Assembly (NCBI RefSeq): GCF_041734735.1
Contig: NC_134907.1
Location: forward strand, 1,370,541 to 1,434,540
Direction of reading: 5' to 3'
DNA length: 64,000 bases
Origin: Babylonia areolata
Lineage: Eukaryota > Mollusca > Gastropoda > Neogastropoda > Buccinidae
Within the stretch, counting starts at the first letter, position 1. Each line of letters starts with the position of its first letter. Made by a program: the position numbers and the translations under genes. Positions 53,252 to 59,874 of the stretch are shown here, one piece after another. The notes under the pieces were generated by a model that saw only the letters and a list, made by a program, of their open reading frames with translations, was not told the DNA's origin and ran no database searches.

Positions 53252-56200
53252 AAGATCAACGTTTTCAATGAGACTAAAATCTGATAACTTTATGGCCTTT
53301 TGTCTAAACGTCTAAAAATAAAAAGAAGCGAGGGGGAAAGCAGTCTTAACATATATTTCTTTGTAATGTGTGTGTGTCTGTGTGCGTGTGTGTTAGGCAT
53401 TCATTATATATATGTGTGACTTTGAGCGGAATTGGATGGATGACAGAATAAGACAGTAAGAAGCACAGAGATCAAGTTTGGGACATAGTTATAGACAGAA
53501 AAGATGGTGCACGGAGAAACAGAACTGGACATAGTTCCAGAGAGGGAGGGTGGTGCACGGAGAAACAGAACTGGACATAGTTCCAGAGAAGGAAGGTGGT
53601 GCATGGAGAAACAGAACTGGACATAGTTCCAGAGAGGGAAGGTGGTGCGTGGAGAAACAGAACTGGACATAGTTACCAGCAAGTCTGTCAGCTCGCTCAT
53701 TTCCCTTAACACCTGCATGTCCCGGGCAGTATGACCATGTAAGTTTTTGAATCTGAAAGTTGCGCATTGCCTCATGCCGCTCTGGGCTTCCCATTCCACT
53801 TTCAGTTTTCTGTATGAGGTTCATTGAGTCCGTTAGAATCATGGCATGTTGGTTTCCAGGCATATGGATATATGATAGCCACTGGAGAGCATGTGTCACA
53901 GCTTCAACTTCCATCGTTAGGCTGGAGGTTGTGACTTTGTAGGCAGCATTCTCTTCCCATATTGTTTTTCATTTTGTTTCGCAGTGAATACCCAACCAGA
54001 CTGGTCTTTGGTGACAGAGCCATCTGTGTATATGATGATGCCCTCTTCTTTACTGTTTTCTTCTATGAGTAGCTTCACTTCTGCATCAGTTTTGCCCTCT
54101 GGCCATTCCCGACAATGTCTTCCTAACGTGGGTGAAATGGCTGTGTTGAATAGATGATTGAGGTTTTCGGGGTTTTCCTCCCATTCTTTTGTTTCTTTCA
54201 GGTCTTGTAGTCGGCATACAAGCTGGATTGTGTCTTCTGCTTGCCCCATCCATGATCTTCCTCGTCCTAGACGGCCGCCTTTCGGTTCCTTGACTGCATC
54301 ATGCAGTGGGTTTTGAGGGTTTTCTAATGCTCTGAAGTAGGTCTTAACCTGTTCTAACTTGTTTCTGGCCTGCACTGAAGGAAGGTCAAGCAAGTGTCGC
54401 ATTGTTTCCGCAGGCGTGTCTTTTGTTGTTCCAAGGATCAGCCTCGTAGCTTCATTTTGAACTCTTTCAAATTTTAGGAGGCTGCTTTGAGACGGTGTTA
54501 TTGGCCCAAGTCCGTAGTCGGTCACACTGAGAACGAGTGATTGATATAGCAGGAAGAGGTGGCGTTGTTCGATACCTTTGGTTGCCATTGCTTTTAAGAC
54601 TGAAAGACCCTTTTTGCAATCGAGAACAGTATTTTCCGTATGTTTTCTGAAAGTCAGCAACCTGTCGAACTGTATTCCTAGGTAGCGTAGGCATTCGATT
54701 TTCTCGATCTGAATTCCGTCGAATGACACAGGTGGTGGTGATTTGCTCGCGGTTCTGTTGTTGAGGGTGCACAGCAACGTTTGAACTTTCGCTGGATTGA
54801 TGGAAGATCCTGTGTCCTTGCGCCATTGAGCGATATTACACTAAATGATACGCATCATTATTCAGGTAAGCGCGAAGTGTAACTTTTTAATTTATTTTTT
54901 TATATCTGTCTTCAATATAATAAAGATCCCCACGTGCAAGCATCCATGTGTTTATCAGGACCAGTGATTTACATAAACCGTGTAATAGATTTATTGGAGT
55001 CGACTACTTATTAAAAAAAAAAAAAAAAAAAAAAACACCCCACAAAACAACAACAACAACAACAACAACAACAAAAACAAAAAATAAAAAACAACAACAA
55101 AAAACACCACAAAAAAAACAAAACAAAAAAAACAAACAAAAAAAACAAGGAGTTACATTTTCAAATGCTGTAAAGACACATGCTTTGATAATAAAAAGAA
55201 GAGTCTCACTTTTTTTTTAATCTGTCGTCAACGTTTTAGAAATCTCCTCGTACAGGCAGTCATGTTTTTGTCAGGACCGGTGCTATACTTTATTTGGCCA
55301 CAGTTAAGGACACTCCTGTTACGGTGTTTTATAATTATGATATACGTGCGGAAGTCATTCTCAGGTTCCGCGGTCTTTAGAATAAATCATACTGATTTAT
55401 GATTTATGCTTAGAAGAAAATGTTTGGTGAAATTAAGCATGAATCGTGTCTTTCATTAACGGGTTTTCACTTTGTTCAAAATACAGTATGTACAGTGGTG
55501 CTATATTAATTAAATATCAGTACTGTGAATGGATGATCACTGAAAAAGAAAGATAGTAGTATTGTTCTACATCAAGCATTGGATGTGATTAACTTAACAA
55601 GTTAATGAACTACGTTGTTTTCGAACTCTTTGTTTTGGAATATAACTTAAGTTACTATAAATGTTCATTTTTCGTTCGTGGGAACAGAAAAAGCGAAACA
55701 CCAACGAAAATGAAAGTACGTATGGTAAACCAATATCGTCAGATTTTTTTTATTCTACGGGTTACCAATTTTTTGATTGATCAAAGCACCTCACACAGAT
55801 GCTTGAAGATGTCTGTATCACAAAAAAACATCTATAACTGCATGTGTCAAAATGCAGATGCTCGATCTTTCACTCAAAAGTGAGGTGAGATCTTGCTTTC
55901 ATCCACCGCTGTTAAGCTACATTGCAGTACTCCTTCACAACAAATTTCAGGTGACCAGTCTCAAAATGTCGTTCGACTGCAAAACCCTTTCACAATCATT
56001 TTTCATGTGTACGAATGTATTTAAGTTCTATTGCAGAACCCATTCACAATCATTTACAGGTGGGATGACCTGTTTCCATAGCTTATTAAGACGTATAGTA
56101 GAGCCCTTTCACTATCATTTTCAGGTGACCTCTCTCCAGATGTTGTAAAGCCATATTGATATTGCAGAACCTCTTCACAATCATTTTCTGGTGACCTCTC

Positions 56201-57769
56201 TCCAGATTTTGTATTGTATTGTATTGTATTGTATTTCTTTTTATCACAACATATTTTTCTGTGTGAAATTCGGGCTGCTCTCCCCAGAGAGAGCGCGTCG
56301 CTACACTACAGCGCCACCCACTTTTTTGTATTTTTTTCCTGCATGCAGTTTTATTTGTTTTTCCTATCGAAGTGGATTTTTCTACAGAATTTTGCCAGGA
56401 ACAACCCTTTTGTTGCCGTGGGTTCTTTTACGTGCGCTAAGTGCATGCCGCACACGGGACCTCGGTTTATCGTCTCATCCGAATGACTAGCGTCCAGACC
56501 ACCACTCAAGGTCTAGTGGAGGGGGAGAAAATATCGGCGGCTGAGTCGTGATTCGAACCAGCGCGCTCAGATTCTCTCGCTTCCTAGGCGGACGCGTTAC
56601 CTCTAGGCCATCACTCCACATGTTGTAAAGCCGTATTGATATTGCAGAACCTCTTCACAATCATTTTCAGGTGACCTCTCTCCAGATGTTGTAAAGCCAA
56701 ATTGATATTGCAGAACCTCTTCACAATCATTTTCAGGTGACCTCTCTCCAGATATTGTAAAGCCAAATTGATATTGCAGAACCTCTTCACAATCATTTTC
56801 AGGTGGCAAGCCACGCCTCACCAACGTGGCCCTAAACAAGCCAGCCTGGATGAACACAGTGTCTCACGATCATGTTCAGGTGACCTGTCTCCAAATGTTG
56901 TTAAGTTCTATTGCAGAATCTCTTCACAATCATTTTCAGGTGGCAAGCCACGCCTCACCAACGTGGCCCTAAACAAGCCAGCCTGGATGAGCACGATGTC
57001 TGACCGTACGACTTCGGTGAACAACGCCAATGACGGTTCCATAAACACAAACATTAAGTATTGCGTGCACAGCGGATACAGCCCCGCAGACTTGTTACTA
57101 TACCGTTTCTGGCGCTGTGACCTGAAGGGTCTCTACCAGATCTTCTATGTCAAAGTCACCAACAGGGGTGACTGCTGCGGTAAGCAACAGACACACACGA
57201 TGGAAATGCGAGTGGAAGAGTTTAGTATAATGACCTGTTGGAGTCCATCCTTTCACAACTCCCCCAACACCAAATGGGATCTTCCACCCGAACAGACACC
57301 CTATACCCACACCCTCAAACAAAGATACTTTCACCGAACCAAGACCCAAGAACCAAGACTCAAACTGTTACTGTACGTTGTCAAGGTCCATTTGTTAGGT
57401 GTTGTATTGTGATGCCGTCATTCATACAGGTTCTTTCCCTTCAGTGATGGGAATGTTGTTTTCTCTTTGCCCATCTCGTCGTCTAACTGTCTGTCTGTCT
57501 CCCGCTCTTTGTCTCTCTCAGGTGTTCACATGTTTTTGTTTTTGTTTGCTTTCATGTTAGTCTGCAAGGCTGTGGGGCTCACCAGGCACCCCTCCCCCTT
57601 TTTGAAAAAAAACCCAATGTTTAGAATTCTCTTTTCTTTTAGTCCATTGTGTCTGTGAGGGCTGGATTTGCAAAGCATGCATCTTCTTTATCTGTTACCC
57701 TCGTTGATAAAGTGTTTGTCTTGCTTTGTCTTTCCTCTGTGTGTGCATGCACCCTTACACACACGCACG

Positions 57770-57821
<52 letters not shown>

Positions 57822-57862
57822 CTCTCTCTCTCTCTCTCTCTCACATGCACACACTGACATAC

Positions 57863-57916
<54 letters not shown>

Positions 57917-58752
57917 GTACTTTGTTTCCTGTGTACTGTTCAAACCTTAGAGACGAACGACTGTGGGGACAAAAGGCACAGTACCCGCCTGTCACATGGA
58001 CTTTTTAAGCAAATGACAGTACCAAACTGCCGCTTATCCCATAGTAGTTTAGTTTACTCTGGTTATGTTTTCCCTTTCTGTTCCATTTTATATGTTTTGC
58101 ACATTTTTTGTTCTGATTTATACCTACTATGTCACTAGAGCTTTACAGCTGATGACATTAAACAGTTCTGTGTTCAGTGTTCTCTCTCTCTCTCTCTCTT
58201 TCACTCCCTCTCTCTCTCTCTCACTTTAAGCTAATGACAAAGCGACAAAAGTGTTGCAAATCTCTTATTAGTTTATATTGTTTCAATTCTGTTTGTTTGT
58301 TTTTTCCTTTCTGTTCCGTTTTATCTGTTTTGCACCATTTTGTTCTGATTTGTGCCTACTATGTCACTGCAGCTCTACAGCCGACATTAAACAGTTCAGT
58401 GTTTCAGTTCTCTCTCTCTCTCCCCCCCCACCCCACCTCCCCTTCCAGCTCAGTGACCCCTTTGCCGATCACCTCACAGCAGTTGTTTCTTGGTCACTGC
58501 CAGGTTACAGACTGCAGCAAGTCCGTATTGACGTGGCCAGGACCCTGCACGATCGCAAAGCCTTCAATCCGGTGAAGAATGAGCTGTGTGTTTACCACAA
58601 GCCGTCAATTTGCCAGGGCTGTACCACACAACTGAATTGTATCAAGCCGCTCATCGGGCGCTACGTGACCCTCAGCATTCCCAGACTTTGGATCGATGGC
58701 TATGAGACGCTCAATCTCTGTGAGCTACAGGCATTCGGACGGCCTGTGACTG
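33682..58752 (+). CDS. F-type lectin (fucolectin) domain protein, split gene, both ends missing
   Basis: Probably a secreted or cell-surface carbohydrate-binding protein. Five plus-strand exons are recognised: 33682-33747, 39148-39234, 52358-52801, 56940-57179 and 58504-58752. Each begins with two bases and ends with one base of a codon, so all introns are phase 1 and the exons are symmetric. The first two are short Cys-rich modules with four Cys each, like EB/EGF-type repeats. The third is a polar linker. The last two form one F-type lectin domain with LTNVALNKPA, CVHS, RGDCC|GYR and GRYVTLSIP...LNLCELQAFG. RGDCCGYR fits the RxDx4R fucose motif, and the adjacent Cys pair matches the vicinal disulphide of eel agglutinin. 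No signal peptide, membrane segment or stop codon was found; further exons should lie on both sides. Confidence 0.85.
33748..35029. other. lectin-gene intron, nothing further recognised
   Basis: Apart from the poly(G) run and a short GT run (34469-34487), I see no repeat family or coding signal. Confidence 0.5.
34376..34402. repeat. poly(G) run
   Basis: About 25 consecutive G after GGGGAGTGGGGGGA. It may be partly a sequencing or assembly artefact. Confidence 0.85.
35030..35138 (+). mobile_element. short dispersed repeat, tRNA-like head (copy 2)
   Basis: Nearly identical to 35393-35505 and to the reverse complement of 23338-23445. It starts near CCTTTTATTTACCTGTGTGC and ends near ACCCTTTACTATTTGTTAA. 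Confidence 0.7.
35393..35505 (+). mobile_element. short dispersed repeat, tRNA-like head (copy 3)
   Basis: A second plus-strand copy 363 bases after the first. The two differ at only a few positions, so either this pair is a recent duplication or the family is young. Confidence 0.7.
35620..35915 (+). mobile_element. Tx1/L1-like LINE endonuclease fragment
   Basis: The translation gives CLQDTHFNAKLERYVKSEWG, then FASFRSNARGLAVLI and FLVNIYGPNEDDP. These are APE-endonuclease blocks of the L1/Tx1 type, broken by a stop near 35757. Subfamily C begins right after it, so it was probably truncated by that insertion. Confidence 0.7.
35916..37482 (+). mobile_element. LINE subfamily C, 5' part only
   Basis: The first bases (ACAGGTCAGGTCAGG) match the 5' end of subfamily B. 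The ORF region encodes the endonuclease: [44 protein letters not shown] and a block with [18 protein letters not shown]. One frameshift lies near 37057 and another near 37275. The homology stops at about 37482 before any RT, so the 3' part is missing. This is the reverse of usual LINE truncation. Confidence 0.8.
37483..38869. other. lectin-gene intron, no gene recognised
   Basis: Ordinary AT-rich DNA. A C-rich patch lies at 37842-37872. I see no domain in the short open frames. Confidence 0.5.
38870..38971. repeat. (GT)n microsatellite
   Basis: About 100 bases of GT dinucleotide. Confidence 0.97.
39148..39234 (+). CDS. Cys-rich module exon 2
   Basis: The acceptor is TGTTCAG ending at 39147; the donor is TGCA|GTGAGT. 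It reads MLVDQPCSVDADCVSYAVCD, then ITAASKLC, with spacing C-X5-C-X5-C-X8-C. CSxDADCxxYAVC is characteristic of EB-type modules. Phase 1 at both ends, 87 bases. Confidence 0.85.
39430..40330 (+). mobile_element. I/Nimb-like LINE fragment with RNase H
   Basis: The translation shows MGQAEDTIQLVCRLQDLKET, then IIIYTDGSVTKDQSGWGF, MEVEAVTHALQWL and LTDSMNLIQKI. These are RNase H blocks, followed in a shifted frame by SYCPGHAGVKGYERADRLAG. The same family occurs reversed at 53675-54840. RT is missing here. The 3' limit near 40330 is approximate. Confidence 0.85.
40390..40915. repeat. GT-rich microsatellite cluster
   Basis: Several GT runs (40516-40539, 40737-40808, 40885-40909) with variable spacers. 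The open frames are artefacts. Confidence 0.9.
41040..41129. repeat. (ATT)n-rich tract
   Basis: TTATTTATTATTATT-type DNA leading into the SINE-like repeat. Confidence 0.85.
41130..41303 (+). mobile_element. SINE-like repeat, copy 2, with internal hairpin
   Basis: It shares the left part GTAAGCTTATCTATTATTTA and the core GCCTGACTAAGCGCGTTGGG with 42640-42800. The core contains a CATCTGCTTGGCAGATG hairpin at 41226-41242. It ends in ACTGAAACTGAAA. Confidence 0.75.
41304..42525 (-). mobile_element. LINE with endonuclease and RNase H but no RT, decayed
   Basis: On the minus strand from 42250, the endonuclease reads FDILCLQETRTNADRPIHFE, RGVAIILNK and VLINAYVHPG. After about 41940 the sequence passes straight to RNase H-like blocks (RAEACALLLTVQ, then VLQWIPSHCG near 41500), so the RT region is deleted. 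The 5' leader at 42525-42250 has LPDKRLCQGDRI-like decay. I/Nimb-like placement is inferred from the domain set. Confidence 0.7.
42640..42800 (+). mobile_element. SINE-like repeat, copy 3, hairpin absent
   Basis: The same repeat as 41130-41303, but the segment holding the CATCTGC/GCAGATG hairpin is missing, so TTACGCTG joins GTGTAGCG directly. Confidence 0.75.
42801..43330. repeat. imperfect three-copy repeat
   Basis: The block GTGATGACAAATTATCAGTC occurs near 42957, 43100 and 43327. The flanking TTTACTAATAATTCAA and CACAGAAAAATCACT blocks repeat in order. The spacing is about 145 and 225 bases. Confidence 0.6.
43370..43588 (-). mobile_element. Tx1/L1-like LINE fragment
   Basis: The minus strand reads LEKVKSFFWREVTKAVTVLN, IWNNKNIKYKGNVLHFPKWS and KKNGILLVQDL. 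This matches the region after the RT in Tx1/L1-type LINEs. It is short and decayed with one stop. Its right end meets the LINE A 5' fragment. Confidence 0.65.
43589..43820 (-). mobile_element. LINE subfamily A 5' fragment carrying the ribozyme
   Basis: The reverse complement matches 10002-10237 of copy 1 at about 90 percent by eye. It starts at the same GGGGGTTAGG (43820 downwards), next to an (AT)n tract, and stops at GCTTGTC. No ORF follows. A 5'-only piece is odd for a LINE; it may be a non-autonomous derivative or a remnant cut by a later event. Confidence 0.88.
43631..43820 (-). ncRNA. HDV-like ribozyme, second copy (predicted)
   Basis: All helices of the 10002-10192 fold can be drawn. 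Changes mostly keep pairing: P1 has one G-U pair, P2 has CTCACTTA with TAGGTGAG (one G-U), the L3 hairpin is GCTGC/GCGGC, and the base of P3 becomes U-A instead of U-G. GGGCAAC and the J4/2 GGCTAAAC are unchanged. Confidence 0.75.
43821..43910. repeat. (AT)n microsatellite
   Basis: About 90 bases of AT dinucleotide directly against the LINE A 5' end. Confidence 0.97.
43911..44374. other. lectin-gene intron, nothing recognised
   Basis: Ordinary DNA between the AT run and a CR1/L2-like LINE. Confidence 0.5.
44375..45520 (+). mobile_element. CR1/L2-like LINE, RT region, decayed
   Basis: RT blocks appear in order: MSKLLEKAVLKQLNNHL, FQSAYRADHSTETTLLHIL, EHGVPQGSVLGPVLFTLYIA, SYDDDTQL (normally YADDTQ) and LNADKTEGMIIGTK. 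Then come NLGVDLDNTLSM and LDYCNSLLSG. Frame changes near 44590 and 45330, and a stop near 44690, break it. The endonuclease is absent. The 3' end reads AGCGCTATATGAAAACTTAT followed by an ATCATT-like tail. Confidence 0.85.
45520..46560. other. no gene recognised; GTT, CA and TA microsatellites
   Basis: (GTT)n occurs at 45823-45852, a G/T-rich patch at 46158-46275, and (CA)n followed by (TA)n at 46476-46541. No domain is seen. Confidence 0.6.
46561..47570. other. lectin-gene intron, nothing recognised
   Basis: Ordinary AT-rich DNA, no repeat family that I can name. Confidence 0.5.
47580..48570 (-). mobile_element. LINE 3' fragment, split by a MITE
   Basis: The minus strand reads DCKRDNCALGFLGRKL-like text in shifted frames, then FASLVHSTQEYGAVVRDPSR and KKSRLERVQCQAAQFITRDN (about 48290-48255). 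After the MITE it continues with PGCVT and RLPSVEEQH..RLTTGCRIH (about 47850-47720). This is the RT C-terminus of a common molluscan LINE. It has many breaks. Confidence 0.75.
47857..48228. mobile_element. MITE with ~76-bp inverted ends and 9-bp duplication
   Basis: The ends start GGTAATCCTGCAGTTTAGAA on the left and the same on the reverse right end; about 70 of 76 bases match. The flanking duplication is CCTGACATG (47848-47856 and 48229-48237). Removing element plus one copy restores the surrounding LINE. Inside each inverted end is a small palindrome, GTTTAGAATACTAAAC. There is no ORF. A 9-bp duplication with long inverted ends suggests a Mutator-like origin; that is inference. Confidence 0.87.
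48715..48945. repeat. short-unit tandem (GACCACTGCT)n
   Basis: Irregular CTGACCACTGCTGACCACTA-type units, period about 10-12. Confidence 0.8.
48975..49280. repeat. compound minisatellite
   Basis: Variants of GGGGGAACATAGACCTG in tandem, with a larger duplicated block of about 75 bases (49118-49193 and 49193-49270). Peptide-like minus-strand frames with Pro-Gln-Val repeats arise from it. Confidence 0.75.
49420..49830 (+). mobile_element. I/Nimb-like LINE C-terminal fragment
   Basis: It reads LERREQIQIFGLRTGHNRPL, then CPCGEGPVTTDHILQDC with a C-X-C...H...C zinc-knuckle pattern, and LYGTLEELRRTAAFIEDTGL. Similar tails follow the RNase H of the family at 39430 and 53675. Confidence 0.8.
49831..50789. 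other. lectin-gene intron, nothing recognised
   Basis: Contains a GT run at 50136-50164 and T-rich DNA at 50460-50490. No gene is supported. Confidence 0.5.
50790..51620 (-). mobile_element. LINE 3' fragment (RT C-terminus and tail)
   Basis: On the minus strand, in pieces: LRKSLENRLYYLIRIMLTSY, AVRGTSHQKLYNESDFCTLK, RRPLERTIPKWHTEIYRKSF, FPSTTTLWNSLSL and a tail CDCGNGRETAQHYLLSCPRF with a zinc-knuckle pattern. At least three frame changes break it. The layout is typical of LINE C-termini in molluscs. Confidence 0.78.
51621..52357. other. lectin-gene intron, nothing recognised
   Basis: Ordinary DNA with a short GTCT repeat at 51690-51708. It ends in the acceptor TTCTGTGTAG at 52357. Confidence 0.5.
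52358..52801 (+). CDS. polar linker exon of lectin gene
   Basis: The acceptor TTCTGTGTAG ends at 52357; the donor is C|GTAAGTC after 52801. It encodes 147 residues rich in Asp, Ser, His, Gln and Lys, such as QDLALAPRDNVKQNTNLGQT and SVDIRKVRHEESSHSLYPST. I recognise no domain; it is probably disordered. Phase 1 at both ends (444 bases) and clean splice sites support it. What else it could be: an alternative exon. Confidence 0.72.
53094..53250. repeat. (CA)n-rich microsatellite
   Basis: CA runs with CGCACG interruptions. Confidence 0.9.
53480..53674. repeat. 46-bp tandem, four copies
   Basis: Units of GGACATAGTTCCAGAGAGGG, AAGGTGGTGCATGGAGAAAC and AGAACT. The array replaces the sequence expected after LAGN in the adjacent LINE. 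Confidence 0.88.
53675..54840 (-). mobile_element. I/Nimb-like LINE fragment (RT end and RNase H)
   Basis: From 54777 the minus strand reads IECLRYLGIQFDRLLTFRKH, LVLSVTDYGLGPITPSQSSL and LLDLPSVQARNKL. Then comes RNase H: IIIYTDGSVTKDQSGWVFTA, MEVEAVTHALQWL and SYCPGHAGVKGNERADRLAG. One frame change lies near 53935. It is about 95 percent like 39430-40060 by eye. It is 5' truncated at 54840. Confidence 0.9.
54841..55904. other. no gene recognised; A-rich tract
   Basis: An A-rich, AAC-repeat tract lies at 55012-55145. The rest is AT-rich with no domain. Confidence 0.6.
56207..56620 (-). mobile_element. family 1 SINE inside the satellite
   Basis: The tRNA-like head is at the right end; its minus-strand box A is TGGCCTAGAGGTAACGCG and box B is GGTTCGAATCACG. 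The tail at the left end is (TTGTA)n, that is AATAC repeats on the minus strand. It is the closest match to the copy at 4738-5125. Confidence 0.9.
56803..56863 (+). pseudogene. partial duplicate of lectin exon start
   Basis: The first 60 bases of the exon at 56940 recur here with four differences, after an identical TTTTCAG. A possible donor CAG|GTGACC follows at 56880. Using it would give a 77-base exon that shifts the frame, so it is probably a non-functional by-product of satellite growth. Confidence 0.8.
56940..57179 (+). CDS. F-type lectin exon, N-terminal half
   Basis: The acceptor is CATTTTCAG ending at 56939; the donor is TGCTGCG|GTAAGC. It reads KPRLTNVALNKPAWMSTMSD, then NANDGSINTNIKYCVHSGYS, then LYRFWRCDLKGLYQIFYVKV, then TNRGDCC. 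NVAxxKPA, NANDG, the WRxDL-type strand and NRGDCC are F-type lectin hallmarks. The His of CVHS and the Arg of RGD are probable fucose ligands. The His-Arg spacing is 31 residues against 26 in the classic motif, implying a five-residue loop insertion. Phase 1 at both ends. Confidence 0.95.
57180..58503. other. lectin intron with microsatellites and an internal duplication
   Basis: (CA)n and (CT)n runs fill 57770-57912. A block containing TTCTGTTCCATTTTATATGT and CCTACTATGTCACT at about 58040-58200 recurs, diverged, at 58290-58420. Both copies end in ATTAAACAGTTC and a CT run, so this may be a tandem duplication or two copies of a short repeat. Confidence 0.7.
58504..58752 (+). CDS. F-type lectin exon, C-terminal half
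   Basis: The acceptor is CACTGCCAG ending at 58503; the donor is ACTG|GTGTGT. It begins YRLQQVRIDVARTLHDRKAF and continues with CQGCTTQLNCIKPLIGRYVT, then LSIPRLWIDGYETLNLCELQ and AFG. GRYVTLSIP and LNLCELQAFG close the F-type fold. The first Arg completes RxDx4R across the intron. Phase 1 in and out, so at least one more exon must follow. It was not found before 64000. Confidence 0.95.
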
Positions 58753-58854
58753 GTGTGTGTGTGTGTGTAGGGGGTGGGGGGTAAGGGGAGGGGGGTAAGG
58801 GGGCGCGCGGGGGGGTTGGGGGGGTGGGGGGGGAGTTGCGCGCGCGTGTGTGAA

Positions 58855-59874
58855 TCAGAATCAGAATCATATTAATTTGTCACAAATACCGTACTTTTTT
58901 AATTAAAAAAAGAAAGAAAGAAAAAAGAACCAAGCACAATGTAAGGTGTTCAAATTATAAAGTAGCGTGTTCTTTCAAACATCAACTTATGAATTTTGCT
59001 TGTCGAGGTTGTACAGGGTTGTAATTAAACCATTGACTGATTATATCGGTATCATCAAAATTTGTAAATTCAGACTTTGTATCTGCTAACAAATTTTTTC
59101 GTAAATGTTCACATCAAATACATTTGTCTAGAAAATGATATTCATTTTCTAATACACCACAGGTTTCGCATACTCTTGCATGTTTTTTCTGTACCTGTGT
59201 ATCTTCCTCTTTCTTTGTGGAGATCATGTGGGCTTATGCGGAGTCTGCACATGGCGGTTCTATGCTCAGTTTTTCTTGATTAGATCAGAAATGGTTCAGA
59301 TCTGTATGTTAACTTCGGTTTATTTTCCTTTTTCTTCTTTCTCCAGAAGCTTATGTACTGACACTCAAGTTTCTGTAAAAGTGCAGACTTTAATATGTCG
59401 ACATTTGTATCAAATCTAAGTCAGGCAAGAACGGGTTTAGCAAAGTGAAGCCACATGTTATCTTTAGTGTTTTGCTTTTAAATGATATCATTTTAACAAT
59501 GTTTTTATATACGAATTCTCACGTGACTCCGAAAAATATATCCCAAATGAAATATGACAGATAATTTTCATGCTGACAGGACATCATCCCAATTCACCCA
59601 GTACCGTAATGTTTGATGCCTTATTGTGTACACCAAGCAGTCGTTTGCAGAATCTGATGTGAAGCTTTTCATGAGAAAATGTCGTTGTTAAGCATCTTTC
59701 TAAAAGCTCACCTGCTGAGAACGGCGCGTTTTTGTCTCTTTGTTTTACGGCATTGGGAAACCACAACTCTGCACCATATGTCTTGATATGGGTTATCAAA
59801 GAGTCAAGCAAATTCAGCATTGTTTTTACCTTTATGTGTTTGCCTCGAATTGAGCGCCTTAGAGTACGGACCGT
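58855..59874 (-). mobile_element. LINE, downstream part, interrupted by LINE A copy 3
   Basis: On the minus strand from 59870: VRTLRRSIRGKHIKVKTMLN, LLDSLITHIKTYGAELWFP and CKRLLGVHNKASNITVLGEL. Further on comes a zinc-knuckle tail RVCETCGVLENEYHFLDKC (about 59180-59120). The 3' tail is a GATTCT repeat at 58855-58875. Its upstream part lies across the inserted LINE at 63317-63510. Confidence 0.8.

Larger units (their letters stand above)
55905..56939. repeat. 66-bp satellite carrying splice-acceptor sequence
   Basis: Units contain GCAGAACCTCTTCACAATCA then TTTTCAGGTGACCTCTCTCC and AGATGTTGTAAAGCC. Older copies lie at 55905-56206; younger, near-identical ones at 56620-56815. A SINE interrupts the array. 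The last unit's TTTTCAG|GT is the acceptor used by the lectin exon at 56940. One unit (56803-56863) also carries a copy of the exon's first 60 bases. Confidence 0.85.

Noticed and set aside
58753-58860. Continuation of the lectin reading frame past 58752
   Set aside because: The frame enters a GT and G-rich tract with no family similarity, and a good GT donor lies at 58753. The exon most likely ends there.
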